Source of the DNA: Hemerocallis citrina
Lineage: Eukaryota; Streptophyta; Magnoliopsida; Asparagales; Asphodelaceae
Length of the DNA: 64,000 nucleotides
Direction: 5' to 3'
Assembly (NCBI GenBank): GCA_017893485.1
Contig: CM030365.1
Span: 45,254,458-45,318,457 of the forward strand
Below the pieces are notes generated by a model. That model made no database searches. It saw nothing but the letters and a program-made list of their open reading frames with translations, and was not told the DNA's origin. The position numbers were made by a program, and so were the translations under genes. Within the stretch, counting starts at the first letter, position 1. Every line of letters begins with the position of its first letter. Shown here piece after piece: positions 54,428 through 64,000 of this stretch.

Positions 54428-57400
54428 AGTCACGCCCCGCTTCCCAAAAATACGAAATACGAGCACGTAATATTGGCCCAGCGAATGATTTTCATCATCC
54501 ATAAGCTGTTCAGAAATCTTTATAACATCTCACAAAATAATCAGAGTCGGAAGCAAGAGAATCAACCAAGCATGTATAATCGAATCAAGATACCAACAAA
54601 TTTACTTGAAACAAATTTATAATTCTCAAATAAATCAGATCTGATCAAATCAAAAATCCTGGGTCATACTGCCCAAACACAAAGAATCTAAGTAACAGAT
54701 ATATTGTTCAAAATGAGCAACAAGAAATAAATAAAGATAGCAAAGGCTCCAGCCAACTAGAACTTTAGTTCACAAACTCCATCGGGCAGCTGATCACCAA
54801 AATCTGTAATTTGAAAAATTGCAGGAAGAAGGAAGAAGAAAACAAGTACCCATCAATTGTAAGTTACGGGCCACTTATAATGTAAGATACATGTACATGG
54901 GAAACTAACAAATAGCATGGAATAATGCATCAGCAGTGATAACTAGCATGGATCAGTAAAACGAGGTCAACTAGCATGGTATACTAACAATACAAATGAA
55001 TGTATCAAGTATAGTGTCATATGGCAACTAACAGTGTCCAGTAATAGTAAGCTCAGTATATCAGTGTAACAGTATAACAATATCAATCCAATAGTACCAG
55101 TCTAACAGTATCAGTCTTATATTCTTACAGTCTTGTATGTATTACTAGCTAGGTAGCACTTCATGCGCCCCAAAAACATAACACATGGTTGCTACAACAA
55201 ACAGTTTCGCTTTTAAATTTCATAGTGGACCATAATGGGGTAGTGTACTCAGGTATCAGTAACAGTAGCATTAGCAGTAAAGTAACAGTAACAGTAGCAA
55301 AAAAGTAACAGTAACAGTAGCAGAAAAGTAACAGTAACAGTAGCAGAAAAGTAATAGTAACAGTAGCAGCATGGAACACTAGTTCCCTTCCAAGTACACG
55401 TTTCTATATTTTCCACTACTAGATCTTCCCTTAAGAAACCCCAGCTTGGTTACTTTTATTATGGTCATCAACCAGGCATGAATGTGTACGAAATAGTGTC
55501 AAACTAATATTGTATAATCAGTATTAGGTTCAGGGAAACAATCAAACATGCATAGATAATATACAGTCACATAAACGAGCAAAACAGTGTATGTTCATAT
55601 TCAGGACAGTAAGACAGTACAGTGCTAAAATAGTGATTCCCGTTACAACAGAAATCCAAATCTGAATCTGTCGAAGAATCTAGAAAATAGACTTTCACAC
55701 GAATCCAGAAATTAAATATAAGTCATATAGTATTTCACTAAACCATAACTCAAAACTTATTTGAATTCAGAAAATACGTTTAGCCAGAAATCAGTAAATC
55801 GAATTCCTAGTCAGAAAAACAGCAATGAAACTCCTCAAATAAATCCAGGAAAAATCTGGCGTAATCCTCTATATGGCTAGTATCAGAATATAATGTTTCA
55901 TAATATTCCAGAAAAATTAGTTCAGTTGACAAAAATAAGAAAACGTCAAGAAACAATAATTTGGCAAATCTGGAATTCCCAACACTGCTGTACAAAAACT
56001 ATAATATCTCGCAAACCATAAAACAAAATTCAAATCCGCCAAAGGAAGATCAAAATAGACAAAATAATATAACTTTCATATTTTATAAACATTTTTCATA
56101 CAGTAAAAGGAAATAGGGTGAAAATACAAATCTTTGCAGAACAGCGAGCAAAATACAGCAAGTATAGCTTTCACAAACAAGCATGAAACGGCATATAAAA
56201 AACATCAATAAAATCCACCAAAATTCTGGGTAACCCCTAAATAGGTTAAGAAATACTGTGCAAATTTTCAGATCAAAATAATATAGTTAACCCAAGAATC
56301 AAAATAGTTTATCCCTCGAAAACAACAAGAAACGAAATCTAGAAACATAAGTACACCTCTGTAGTAAAACAACCATAACTCACTTATACGAAAACGAAAT
56401 CAATCAAGGTCAGAGGAATTGGAAAGAAGACAGATTTCTCTAAAATTCATGTCAAATGCACAAATTAAGAATTCTGAACATAATATGGTCTAAAATGCAA
56501 TTCAAAACTGATCTTTGACAATTTACAGAATTCTCTCTAACAGCAAAACCAACATAAATCATACGAAACTTGTTCCAATCATAATCAAACATGGTATAAA
56601 GTCTACTAAGTGTCCAAACAACATGATATAGGGTATATAACATATTCACAACCATCATATCACATAGATCTCATCAAACACATAATTCTCCTAATTATCT
56701 CATATATATGAATAGATCAAAAATAGTCAAACCTAGTTGTTTTCATGTCGATTTTGTATCGTGAGGCAACTATGGTCAAATTGCACGATAGAGACAAAAC
56801 CCATCAAAAATAACACACACACGAGTTGTCTCTAAAACCCAACTACACTATAAGTGGTATTTTTGACTTGTATTATATAAAAAGAATTGGAGTACAAGTT
56901 ACTTGCCTTAACCGATGATGAGAACGACTCCAAGCAAGAATAACGGGAACAGATTTCCGGCCAACGAACTCAACGGACACACGAACTCCAAAAGCAAGAA
57001 AAGCCCACGAACACAACCAACGGTAAAGAACACAACCAACGGTAAAGAACACAACCCACGGATAACAACTCAAACACCACTTACAACGAACGGACAAAGA
57101 ACGGGCGAACTTCAATGAACACAAACCGAACACCAACGCATACTGCAGCGACACAACAAGATGCGGTCGTTGTTGCTGCGGGTTGCTGCAGGGTGAACGC
57201 CGGTGGCCAGGGGACTACCGGCGATGGAGGAGAGCACGGTGGCCAGAAGTGGTTGCCGCAGTCGCTGCTGACTGCAGGTGAAGCCGGGGAGCAGTGGTGC
57301 TGCATGGGAGATCGCCGACAGGGGGGATCTGCTGTCGACACTGACTGTCGAGTAGTTACGATCGGACGTCGCGACTGGGCTGGTTGCCTGCTGGCATCGT

Positions 57401-58321
57401 CTGTTGTTGGCGACGAGGAGGATAGGGGAGGCCAGTGCAGGCGACGCGCTGAGGTGGCGCGGTGCAGTTGCCGAGGCTGTCGCACAACCGGGAGAGGGAG
57501 AGAGATGAGCGGGAGGTGCGACGAGGGTTGCAGTCGCGCTGAGGTCGGGGAGGCGCTGTGGTGTCGCTGGCGGTGGTGTGCGGCGCTAGAGAGGCGGCGC
57601 ACATCGGAGGAGAGGACGGTAGACAGGGACGTGAAGAGGAAGACGAAGGGTAAGGGACGGCTGAGAAGTTTTTGGAAGATGAACAGGCTCCATAATGGGT
57701 TTAAATAGGTTGGTTATTAGGGTTAGGTTATAGGGGGCAGACGAGTTATAGGGTAATGTGGGTATCAGGTCTGGCTGGGGTAAAAATAGGGTAGGGGTAA
57801 TTATGTGGGTTGTTGGGTTTGGTTTGGGTAATGTATGCAAACGGGTATAGGTTGGGAATTGGGTTGTTATTTAAACAGGGTATATGGGTAGTGTTTCAAA
57901 CGGGTTTGGGTATTTATAATAAAAATCCAATACGAAATAGTGTATTAAATCCAATAAAATAATAGGTTTTGGGTTTTAGGAAAATACAATAACTAGTAAA
58001 AATATACAAATTAAGATTTTATAGAAATTTTATTATTAATAATAAAAACAATAGCAATACAAATAATAATGATATCAGTATTAAAATAACTTAAATAATA
58101 ATAATACTTATAACAATAATAATAATAAAATGATTTATAATACAATATAAAAATTCATAGAAAATAGTTACAGTAAAATTATAGATCGAAAATAGGTTTT
58201 AATAGAAGATCCAACAATACATTTTTAGAAAAAGAATTTAAAAGCGGAAAAAATAATTTACAAAAATTTTAAATGTAGAAAATACACAGAAAATACATCT
58301 ATACGGAAAACAGGGGTTATA
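54428..58321 (-). repeat. 3' LTR of the LARD-like element
   Basis: The plus strand starts AGTCACGCCCCGC (the usual TG mutated to AG) and ends CAGGGGTTATA (CA mutated to TA). A TATTTAAA promoter motif lies at 57700-57708 on the minus strand, and a splice-donor-like GGCAAGTAAC (minus) at 56899-56909. CAGTAACAGTAG repeats lie at 55257-55370. Confidence 0.85.
57081..57708. other. GC-rich open island in LTR A
   Basis: Open on both strands (plus 57115-57708, 197 codons; minus 57602-57081, 173 codons), Arg/Gly- or Pro/Ser-rich. The homologous stretch in the right LTR (63241-63956) is also GC-rich but its frames are shifted. I read it as 5' leader of the LTR transcript. A protein is not supported. 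Confidence 0.4.
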
Positions 58322-58350
58322 AATCCTACCCACCTTACAACAAAATTTCG
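58322..58350 (-). other. Polypurine tract region of the LARD-like element
   Basis: The minus strand reads TTGTAAGGTGGGTAGGATT next to the LTR, as at 22574. Confidence 0.7.
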
Positions 58351-59045
58351 TCCTTGAAATTTGCTTAGGCGGTACATAAAACAAAGCGAAAACAAACTTG
58401 GAAAGGGTAACAAAATTGAGGGCTAATGGGGAAGGAACAAAGTTGTGGCAATACCAGAAAAGAAGGAAGTGGATAACAATGGGGTCAAATGGAATGCAAG
58501 AAAGAGAATAAATAGTATCAAGAGGGAAGAAATAACACAAGACAACAAAGCAGTAAGGGAGTAGACAGAACTGGAATCAAAGAGAGAAAGGACAGGAAAA
58601 AATAGAATCAAATAATGAATTGGTGCATAATGGCAAAATGGAATGCAAGAAGGAAGTAGCCGGTATAAAAAATGAAGGAGAAACAACCCAATACTTGCAA
58701 AATAACAATGCAAAGAAATGAAGAAATAGATAGGGCTAGAATCGAAAAAAGGATAGACATGGAAAAGATGAACCAAGTAACGAGTCAACGAATGAGAACA
58801 AATGCAAGAGATAGGGAAAAGCAAACAATGCAAGGAAGGAGAAGCAACAATAGGATCCGGGACCTGTGGGTTATGGGCCCACCACGCTTCCGCTGCGCCA
58901 CTCTGATGGTGACGTTCCAAGCTGCAGACATATCGTTGTAGACCACGTGACACCAAGCGACGATCCGAGCAGGAAGAAAAGAATGAGACACCAGAATAGA
59001 ATTGGGCTTAGATGATGGCTTTAATTTAAATAATTAGGTCAAAAC
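58351..59045 (-). other. Internal region of the LARD-like element, left part
   Basis: A-rich (plus strand) with degenerate repeats such as GGAATGCAAGAA. A GC-richer patch at 58850-58990 is open on the minus strand (58991-58785 and 58956-58423) but resembles no domain I know. Confidence 0.45.
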
Positions 59046-59049
59046 TAAT

Positions 59050-59171
59050 GGGTGTTAACAAAAATAATATTAATAATACAAAAATCAACACATATTAATA
59101 ATAAAATAATAATAAGAAAAATAATAAAAATAATAATAACAATAATAATCATCATAATCATACTGGTAAAA

Positions 59172-59221
<50 letters not shown>

Positions 59222-59410
59222 AACAATACTGGTAAGGATAATAATGCATGACAGAATATAATTTGGGGTTCATCATTTTTGTAAAAATAATTCAATATTA
59301 ACAACAAAAATAAAATAGTAAAAAAAATACAATAATAATAATAGTAATAGTAATAACAATAATACTAATAATACTAATAATAATAAGGAAAACAATAATA
59401 ATAATAGCAG
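59050..59410. repeat. (AAT)n-rich microsatellite tracts
   Basis: Runs of AAT/ATA trinucleotides at 59086-59218 (uninterrupted 59173-59218) and 59331-59406. Confidence 0.92.
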
Positions 59411-59413
59411 AAA

Positions 59414-59655
59414 TTCTTTGATGTGGGTTCGCCTCATTTATATCCATCTGTAAACTTGCCTTCTCGACATCAAGTTGCAGGTTTGCCTCCACGACATCAA
59501 GTTGCAGGTTTGCCTCCAAGATATCAGGTTGCAGGTTGCCATCTGGATATTTGGTTGCACATTTTGCTTCCACGATATCCAATTGCAATTTGCCTCCATT
59601 GACGTCTAGTTGCATGTTTGCCATATCGACATACAGTTGCAACAAAATGATGAAC
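59414..59655 (-). repeat. 27-bp minisatellite coding a 9-residue repeat
   Basis: Seven units of GTTGCAGGTTTGCCTCCA.GA.ATCAA-type sequence. On the minus strand they stay in frame and give NLQLDVVEA-like nonapeptides within an open frame of 125 codons (59675-59298). The frame starts with a hydrophobic stretch (ILFIILLQLYV) and ends in Ile-rich sequence coded by the AAT tract. Confidence 0.8.
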
Positions 59656-59829
59656 AAGATGATGCAATCTTCCACACATACTTAGATATTGATTGCTCAA
59701 TTTAAGTACGAAGTTACGTTTGAAATTTGTGACATTAAAATACACAGTTATTCGAAATAATAAAATTTTTGTTTTAGAAAACAATTTTATAGAAAATCAA
59801 AAATATAACAAATAATAATCAAAATACAT

Positions 59830-59872
<43 letters not shown>
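59830..59872. repeat. (AT)n microsatellite
   Basis: About 21 AT dinucleotides. Confidence 0.95.
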
Positions 59873-59875
<3 letters not shown>

Positions 59876-60560
59876 CAGGAGAAGAATGAATTTTATATTC
59901 AATAAAGAGTCAACAAAGGAAGATGACTACAAGGGGCGAAAGAAAATAAGAATCAAAGAATTGAATATGAAGGAAGAGGAACAAGGGGGCACAAGAAGAA
60001 TTTGAAGAGAATATGGCAGGAAAGAAATAACTAGCATGATACTCAAAATGAGTCAACAAATGAAGATGAATGCAAGGCATAGAAAGCAATGAATGGTACA
60101 TGAGCTGAAATAAGAGGGAATTAACAAGGCAAACAGAAATAAGAGATTGCTCGCAGCGGAATCAAAGAGAACATAGCAGGGAAAGAATAAACAAGGAGAA
60201 CACCTAAGATAGAATCAAAAACAAGAGAAAAAGAATTGATGATCAAGGGTGAGGAAAACACAATGCAGAAAGATAATATGTAGAATGATGCAAGATGAAT
60301 GAAAGAATCAAAGGTATATGGGTACGGAAAGAACGAAACTATACCCAATAAAGAATCAACAAATGAGAACGACTAAAAGAGATGGAAGAAACAAGGAATC
60401 AAGTAAATCGAATAAGAAGAGATCAAATGGATAGAATAAGACTAGTATCAAGATCAATGTCGATAATAATTCATTTATGCATGCATGGTTGGTGAAATGT
60501 TGAGCCGATCCCAGTTCGAGCCAAGCTTTTCTAATATATTGGGCAACTAATACAATAGCC
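59873..60560. repeat. Degenerate purine-rich repeats in the LARD-like element
   Basis: GAGTCAACAAA.GAAGATGA..ACAAG(G)...GAAAG recurs near 59908, 60050 and 60350, with a related copy near 58775, mixed with GGAAAGAA and AATCAAA motifs. The minus-strand frames (Phe/Ser/Leu-rich) follow from this composition. Confidence 0.65.
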
Positions 60561-60580
60561 AAACCTGGGATCTGAGACCA
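60561..60580 (-). other. Degenerate primer-binding site (initiator tRNA-Met type)
   Basis: The minus strand TGGTCTCAGATCCCAGGTTT resembles TGGTATCAGAGCCAGGTT, complementary to initiator tRNA-Met, with a few changes. It is ten bases from the LTR end. Confidence 0.65.
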
Positions 60581-60590
60581 CTAAAAACCA

Positions 60591-63500
60591 TGTCCCGCCC
60601 TGCTTCCCAAAAATACGGAATACTAGCACGTAACATTGGCCCAGTGAATGATTTTCATCATCCATAAGCTGTTCAGGAATCTTTACAACAATCACAAAAT
60701 AATTAGAGTCAGAAGCAAGAGAATCAACCAGGAATGTATAATCGAATCAAGATACCAACAAATTTACTTGGAACAAATTTATAATTCTCAAATAAATCAG
60801 ATCTGACCAAGTCAAAAATCTTGGGTCATACTGCCCAAACACAAAGAATCTAAGTAACAGATATATTGTTCAAAATGAGCAACAGGAAATAAATAAAGAT
60901 TGCAAAAGCTCCAGCCAACTAGAACTTTAGTTCACAAACTCCATCGGACAGCTGATCACCAAAATCTACAATTTGACAAATTACAGGAAGAAGAAAGAAG
61001 AAAACAAGTACCCGTCAATTGCAAGTTACGGACCACTTATAATGTAGGATACAAGTACATGGAAAACTAACAAATAGCATGGAATAATGCATCAACAGTG
61101 ATAACTAGCACGAATCAGTAAAACGAGGTCAACTAGCATGGTATACTAACAGTATAAATGAATGTCTCAAGTATAGTGTCATATGGCAACTAATAGTGTT
61201 CAGTAACAGTAAGCTCAGTATATCAGTGTAACAGTATAATATTATCAGTCCAACAGTACCAGTTTAACAGTATAAGTCTAATAGTATTAGTCTAAACGTA
61301 TAAGTCTAACAATATCGGTCTTATGTTATTGCAGTCTTGTGTGTATTACTAGTTAGGTAGCACTTCATGCGCCCCAAAAACATAACACATGGTTGCTATA
61401 ACAAAAAGTTTCGCTTTTAGATTTCATAGTAGGCCATAATGGGGCAGTGTACTCAGGTATCAGTAACAGTAGCAGTAGCAGTAAATTAACACTAACAGTA
61501 GCATAAAAGTAACAGTAACAGTAGCAGAAAAGTAACAGTAATAGTAGCAGTATGGAACACTAGTTCCCTACCAAGTACACGTTTCCATATTTTCCACTAC
61601 GAGATCTTCCCTTAAGAAACCCCGGCTTGGTTACTTTTATTATGGTCATCAACCAGGCATGAATGTGTACGAAATAGTGTGAAACTAACATGGTATAATC
61701 AGTATTAGGTTCAGGGAAACAATCAAACATGCATAGATGATATACAGTCACATAAACGAGCAAAACAGTGTATGTTCATAATCAGGACAGCAAGACAGTA
61801 CAGTGCTAAAACTGTGAATCCTGTTACTACAGAAATCCAAATCTGAATCCGTCAAAGAATCTGGAAAATAGACTTCCACACGAATCTAGAGATTATATAT
61901 AAGTCATACAGTATTTCACAAAACCAAAACTCAAAACTGATTTGAATTCAGAAAATACGTTCAGCCAGAAATTAGTAAATCGAATTCCCAGTCAGAAAAA
62001 TAGCATTAAAACTTCTCAAATAAATCAAGGAAAAATCTGAGGTAATCCCCTATATGTATAGTATCAGAATATAAAGTTTCATAATATTCCAGTAAAATTA
62101 GTTCAGTCGACAAAAATTAGAAAACATCAAGAAACGATACTTTGGCAAATCTGGAATTCACAGCTTTGTTGTACGAAAACTGTAATATCTCGGAAACCGT
62201 ACAACAAAATTAAAATCTGCCAAAGGGGGATTAAAATAGACAAAATAATAGAACTTTCATATTTCATAAACATTTTATATAGAGTAAAAGAAATTAGGGT
62301 GAAAATACAAATCTTTACAGAACAGCGAGCAAAATACAGCAAGTATAGCTTTCACAAACAAGCATGAAACAGCAAATAAAACTCATCAATAAAATCCAAA
62401 AAAATTCTGGGTAATCCCTAAATAGGTTTAGAAATGCTGTGCAAAGTTTCAGATCAAAATAATATAGTTAACCCAAGAATCAAAATAGTTTATCCCTCGA
62501 AAACAACAAGAAATGAAATCTGGAAACATAAGTACACCTCTGTAGTAAAACAGCCATAACTCACTCATACGAAAACGAAATCAATCAAGGTCAGAGGTAT
62601 TGGAAAGAAGACAGATTTTTCTAAAATTCATGTCAAATACAAAAATTAAGAATTCTGGCCTTAATATGGTCTAAAATGCAATTCAAAACTGATCATCGAC
62701 AATTTACAGATTTCTCTCTATCAGCAAAACTAACATAAATCATACGAAACTTGTTCCAATCACATTCAAACATGGAATAGAGTCTAATAAGTGTCCAAAT
62801 ATCATGATATAGGGTATATAACATATTCACAACCATCATATCACATAAATCTCATCAAACACATAATTCCCCTAATTATCTCACATATATGATTAGATCA
62901 AGAACGGTCAAACCTTGTTTTTTTCATGTTGATTTTGTGTCGTGAGGAAACTACGGTCAAATAGCACGATAGAGACAAAATCTATAAAAAATAACACACA
63001 CACGAGTTGTCTCTGGAACTCAACTACACTATAAGCGGTATTTTTGACTTGTATCATAGAAAAGGAATTGGAGTACAAGTTACTTGCCTTAACCAATGAT
63101 GAGAACGACTCCAAGCAAGAATAACGGAAACGGATTCCCGGCCAACGAACTCAACGGACACATGAACTCCAAAGGCGAGAAACGCCCACGAACACAACCA
63201 ACAGCAAAGAACACTACCCACAAATAACAACTCGAACACCATGCACAACGAACGGACAACGAATGGGCGAACTTCAACGAACACAAGCCGAACACTCACG
63301 CACACGGCAGAGACACGACAAGATGCGGTCGCTGTTGATGCGGGTTGCTGCAGGGTGAACGCCGGTGGCCAGGGGACTGCCGGCGATGGAGGAGAGCACG
63401 GTGGCCAGAAGTGGCTGCCGCAGTCACTGCAGACTACGGAGGGAAGCCAGGGAGCGGCGGCGCTGCATGGGAGATCGCCGGCAGGGGGGATCTGGTGTCG

Positions 63501-64000
63501 CTACTGACTGTCGAGTAGTCGCGATCGGACTTCGCGACTGGGCTGGTTGGATGCTGGTGTCGTCTGCTATTGGCGACGAGGAGAGGGGAGGCCAAAGCAG
63601 GCGGCGCACTGAGGTGGTGAGGAGCAATCGCCGAGGCTGTCGCATAGCCAGGATAGAGGGAGAGAGATGAGCAGGAGGTGCGACGAGGGCTGCAGTCGCA
63701 CTGAGGTCGGGGAGGCACTGTGGTGTCGCTGGCGGTGGTGCACGGCGCTAGAGAGGCGGCGCACACCGGAGGAGAGGACGGGAGACAGAGACGTGAAGAG
63801 GAAGACGAAGGGTAAGGGACGGCTGAGAAGTTTTTGGAAGATGAACAGGCTCCATAATGGGTTTAAATAGGCCAGGTTGGTTATTAGGCTTAGGTTATAA
63901 GGGGCAGACGGGTTATAGGGTAATGTGGGTATCGGGTCTGGCTGGGGTGAAAACAAGGTAGGGATAATTATGTGGGTTGTTGGGTTTGGTTTAGGTAATG
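60591..64000 (-). repeat. 5' LTR of the LARD-like element (cut by window end)
   Basis: Starts TGTCCCGCCCTGC and aligns with 54428-57840 throughout at an offset of about 6163 bp. The promoter motif TATTTAAA (minus) lies at 63862-63869, the splice-donor-like site at 63080-63090, and CAGTAACAGTAG repeats at 61457-61550. Confidence 0.88.

Larger units (their letters stand above)
54428..64000 (-). mobile_element. Non-coding family-A LTR element (LARD-like), truncated by window end
   Basis: Left LTR 54428-58321, internal region 58322-60590 (2.27 kb), right LTR from 60591 past the window end. A polypurine tract at 58322 and a degenerate initiator-tRNA primer site at 60561-60580 have the right positions for an element on the minus strand. 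There is no gag or pol, so it depends on enzymes from relatives such as Tekay-like elements. About a dozen differences occur in the first 125 aligned LTR bases, so it is older than the Athila-like and Tat-like insertions. The target duplication cannot be checked (left flank TGCAC). Confidence 0.8.

Noticed and set aside
57115..57708. 197-codon GC-rich frame in LTR A
   Set aside because: Runs against the LTR transcript; low-complexity Arg/Gly composition; shifted in the sister LTR. Kept only as a GC-rich island.
58423..58991. Minus-strand frame with PRI.LLLLLPCIVCF hydrophobic stretches as a membrane protein
   Set aside because: Phe/Leu/Ser-rich sequence reflects purine-rich repeats on the other strand; no recognisable family or supporting signals.

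Overview
The window is intergenic DNA from a flowering plant, probably a eudicot. It is packed with transposable elements and I find no host gene. The evidence is plant-type Ty3/gypsy lineages (Athila-like, Tat-like, chromodomain-bearing Tekay/Del-like), a copia fragment, a CACTA (En/Spm) transposon with a TNP2-like transposase, a small Helitron, and long AT-rich LTRs. I cannot name the species. No open reading frame looks like a cellular gene, rRNA, tRNA or CRISPR array.

Left part (1-17923). A copia element, of which only the 3' end is in the window (15750-17761), was cut by a Tekay-like LTR of family A (part outside the window, ending near 15749). That LTR was then cut twice: by an 11.3-kb Athila-like element on the minus strand (257-11548, duplicated target TAATC) and by a solo LTR of family B (12070-15499, target GATGT). 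The Athila-like element carries its own insertion, a 5.0-kb solo LTR of family B (2780-7789, target GTTAC). It keeps gag and the two ends of pol but lacks protease, reverse transcriptase, RNase H and the integrase core.

Right part (17924-64000). One Tekay-like chromovirus on the minus strand is spread across 17924-54427. Its 3' LTR (17924-22573) contains a 1.1-kb Helitron. Its chromodomain was split by a 13-kb Tat-like element (22732-35803, target CCCGG). Its reverse transcriptase was split by a solo family-A LTR (38338-54033, target GTTCA), which was itself hit 19 bp from its end by a 12.2-kb CACTA transposon (41789-54014, target TGG). The region just N-terminal to the reverse transcriptase abuts a non-coding family-A element with two LTRs, a primer-binding site and a polypurine tract (54428 to beyond 64000).

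The Tat-like element is the richest part. On the minus strand it has gag, protease, reverse transcriptase, RNase H, a second RNase H and integrase. On the opposite strand, between integrase and the 3' LTR, it carries an intron-containing antisense gene and a separate coiled-coil frame, flanked by a 67-bp and a 118-bp tandem array. All coding regions except the coiled-coil frame are visibly broken, so most elements here look immobile unless helped in trans.
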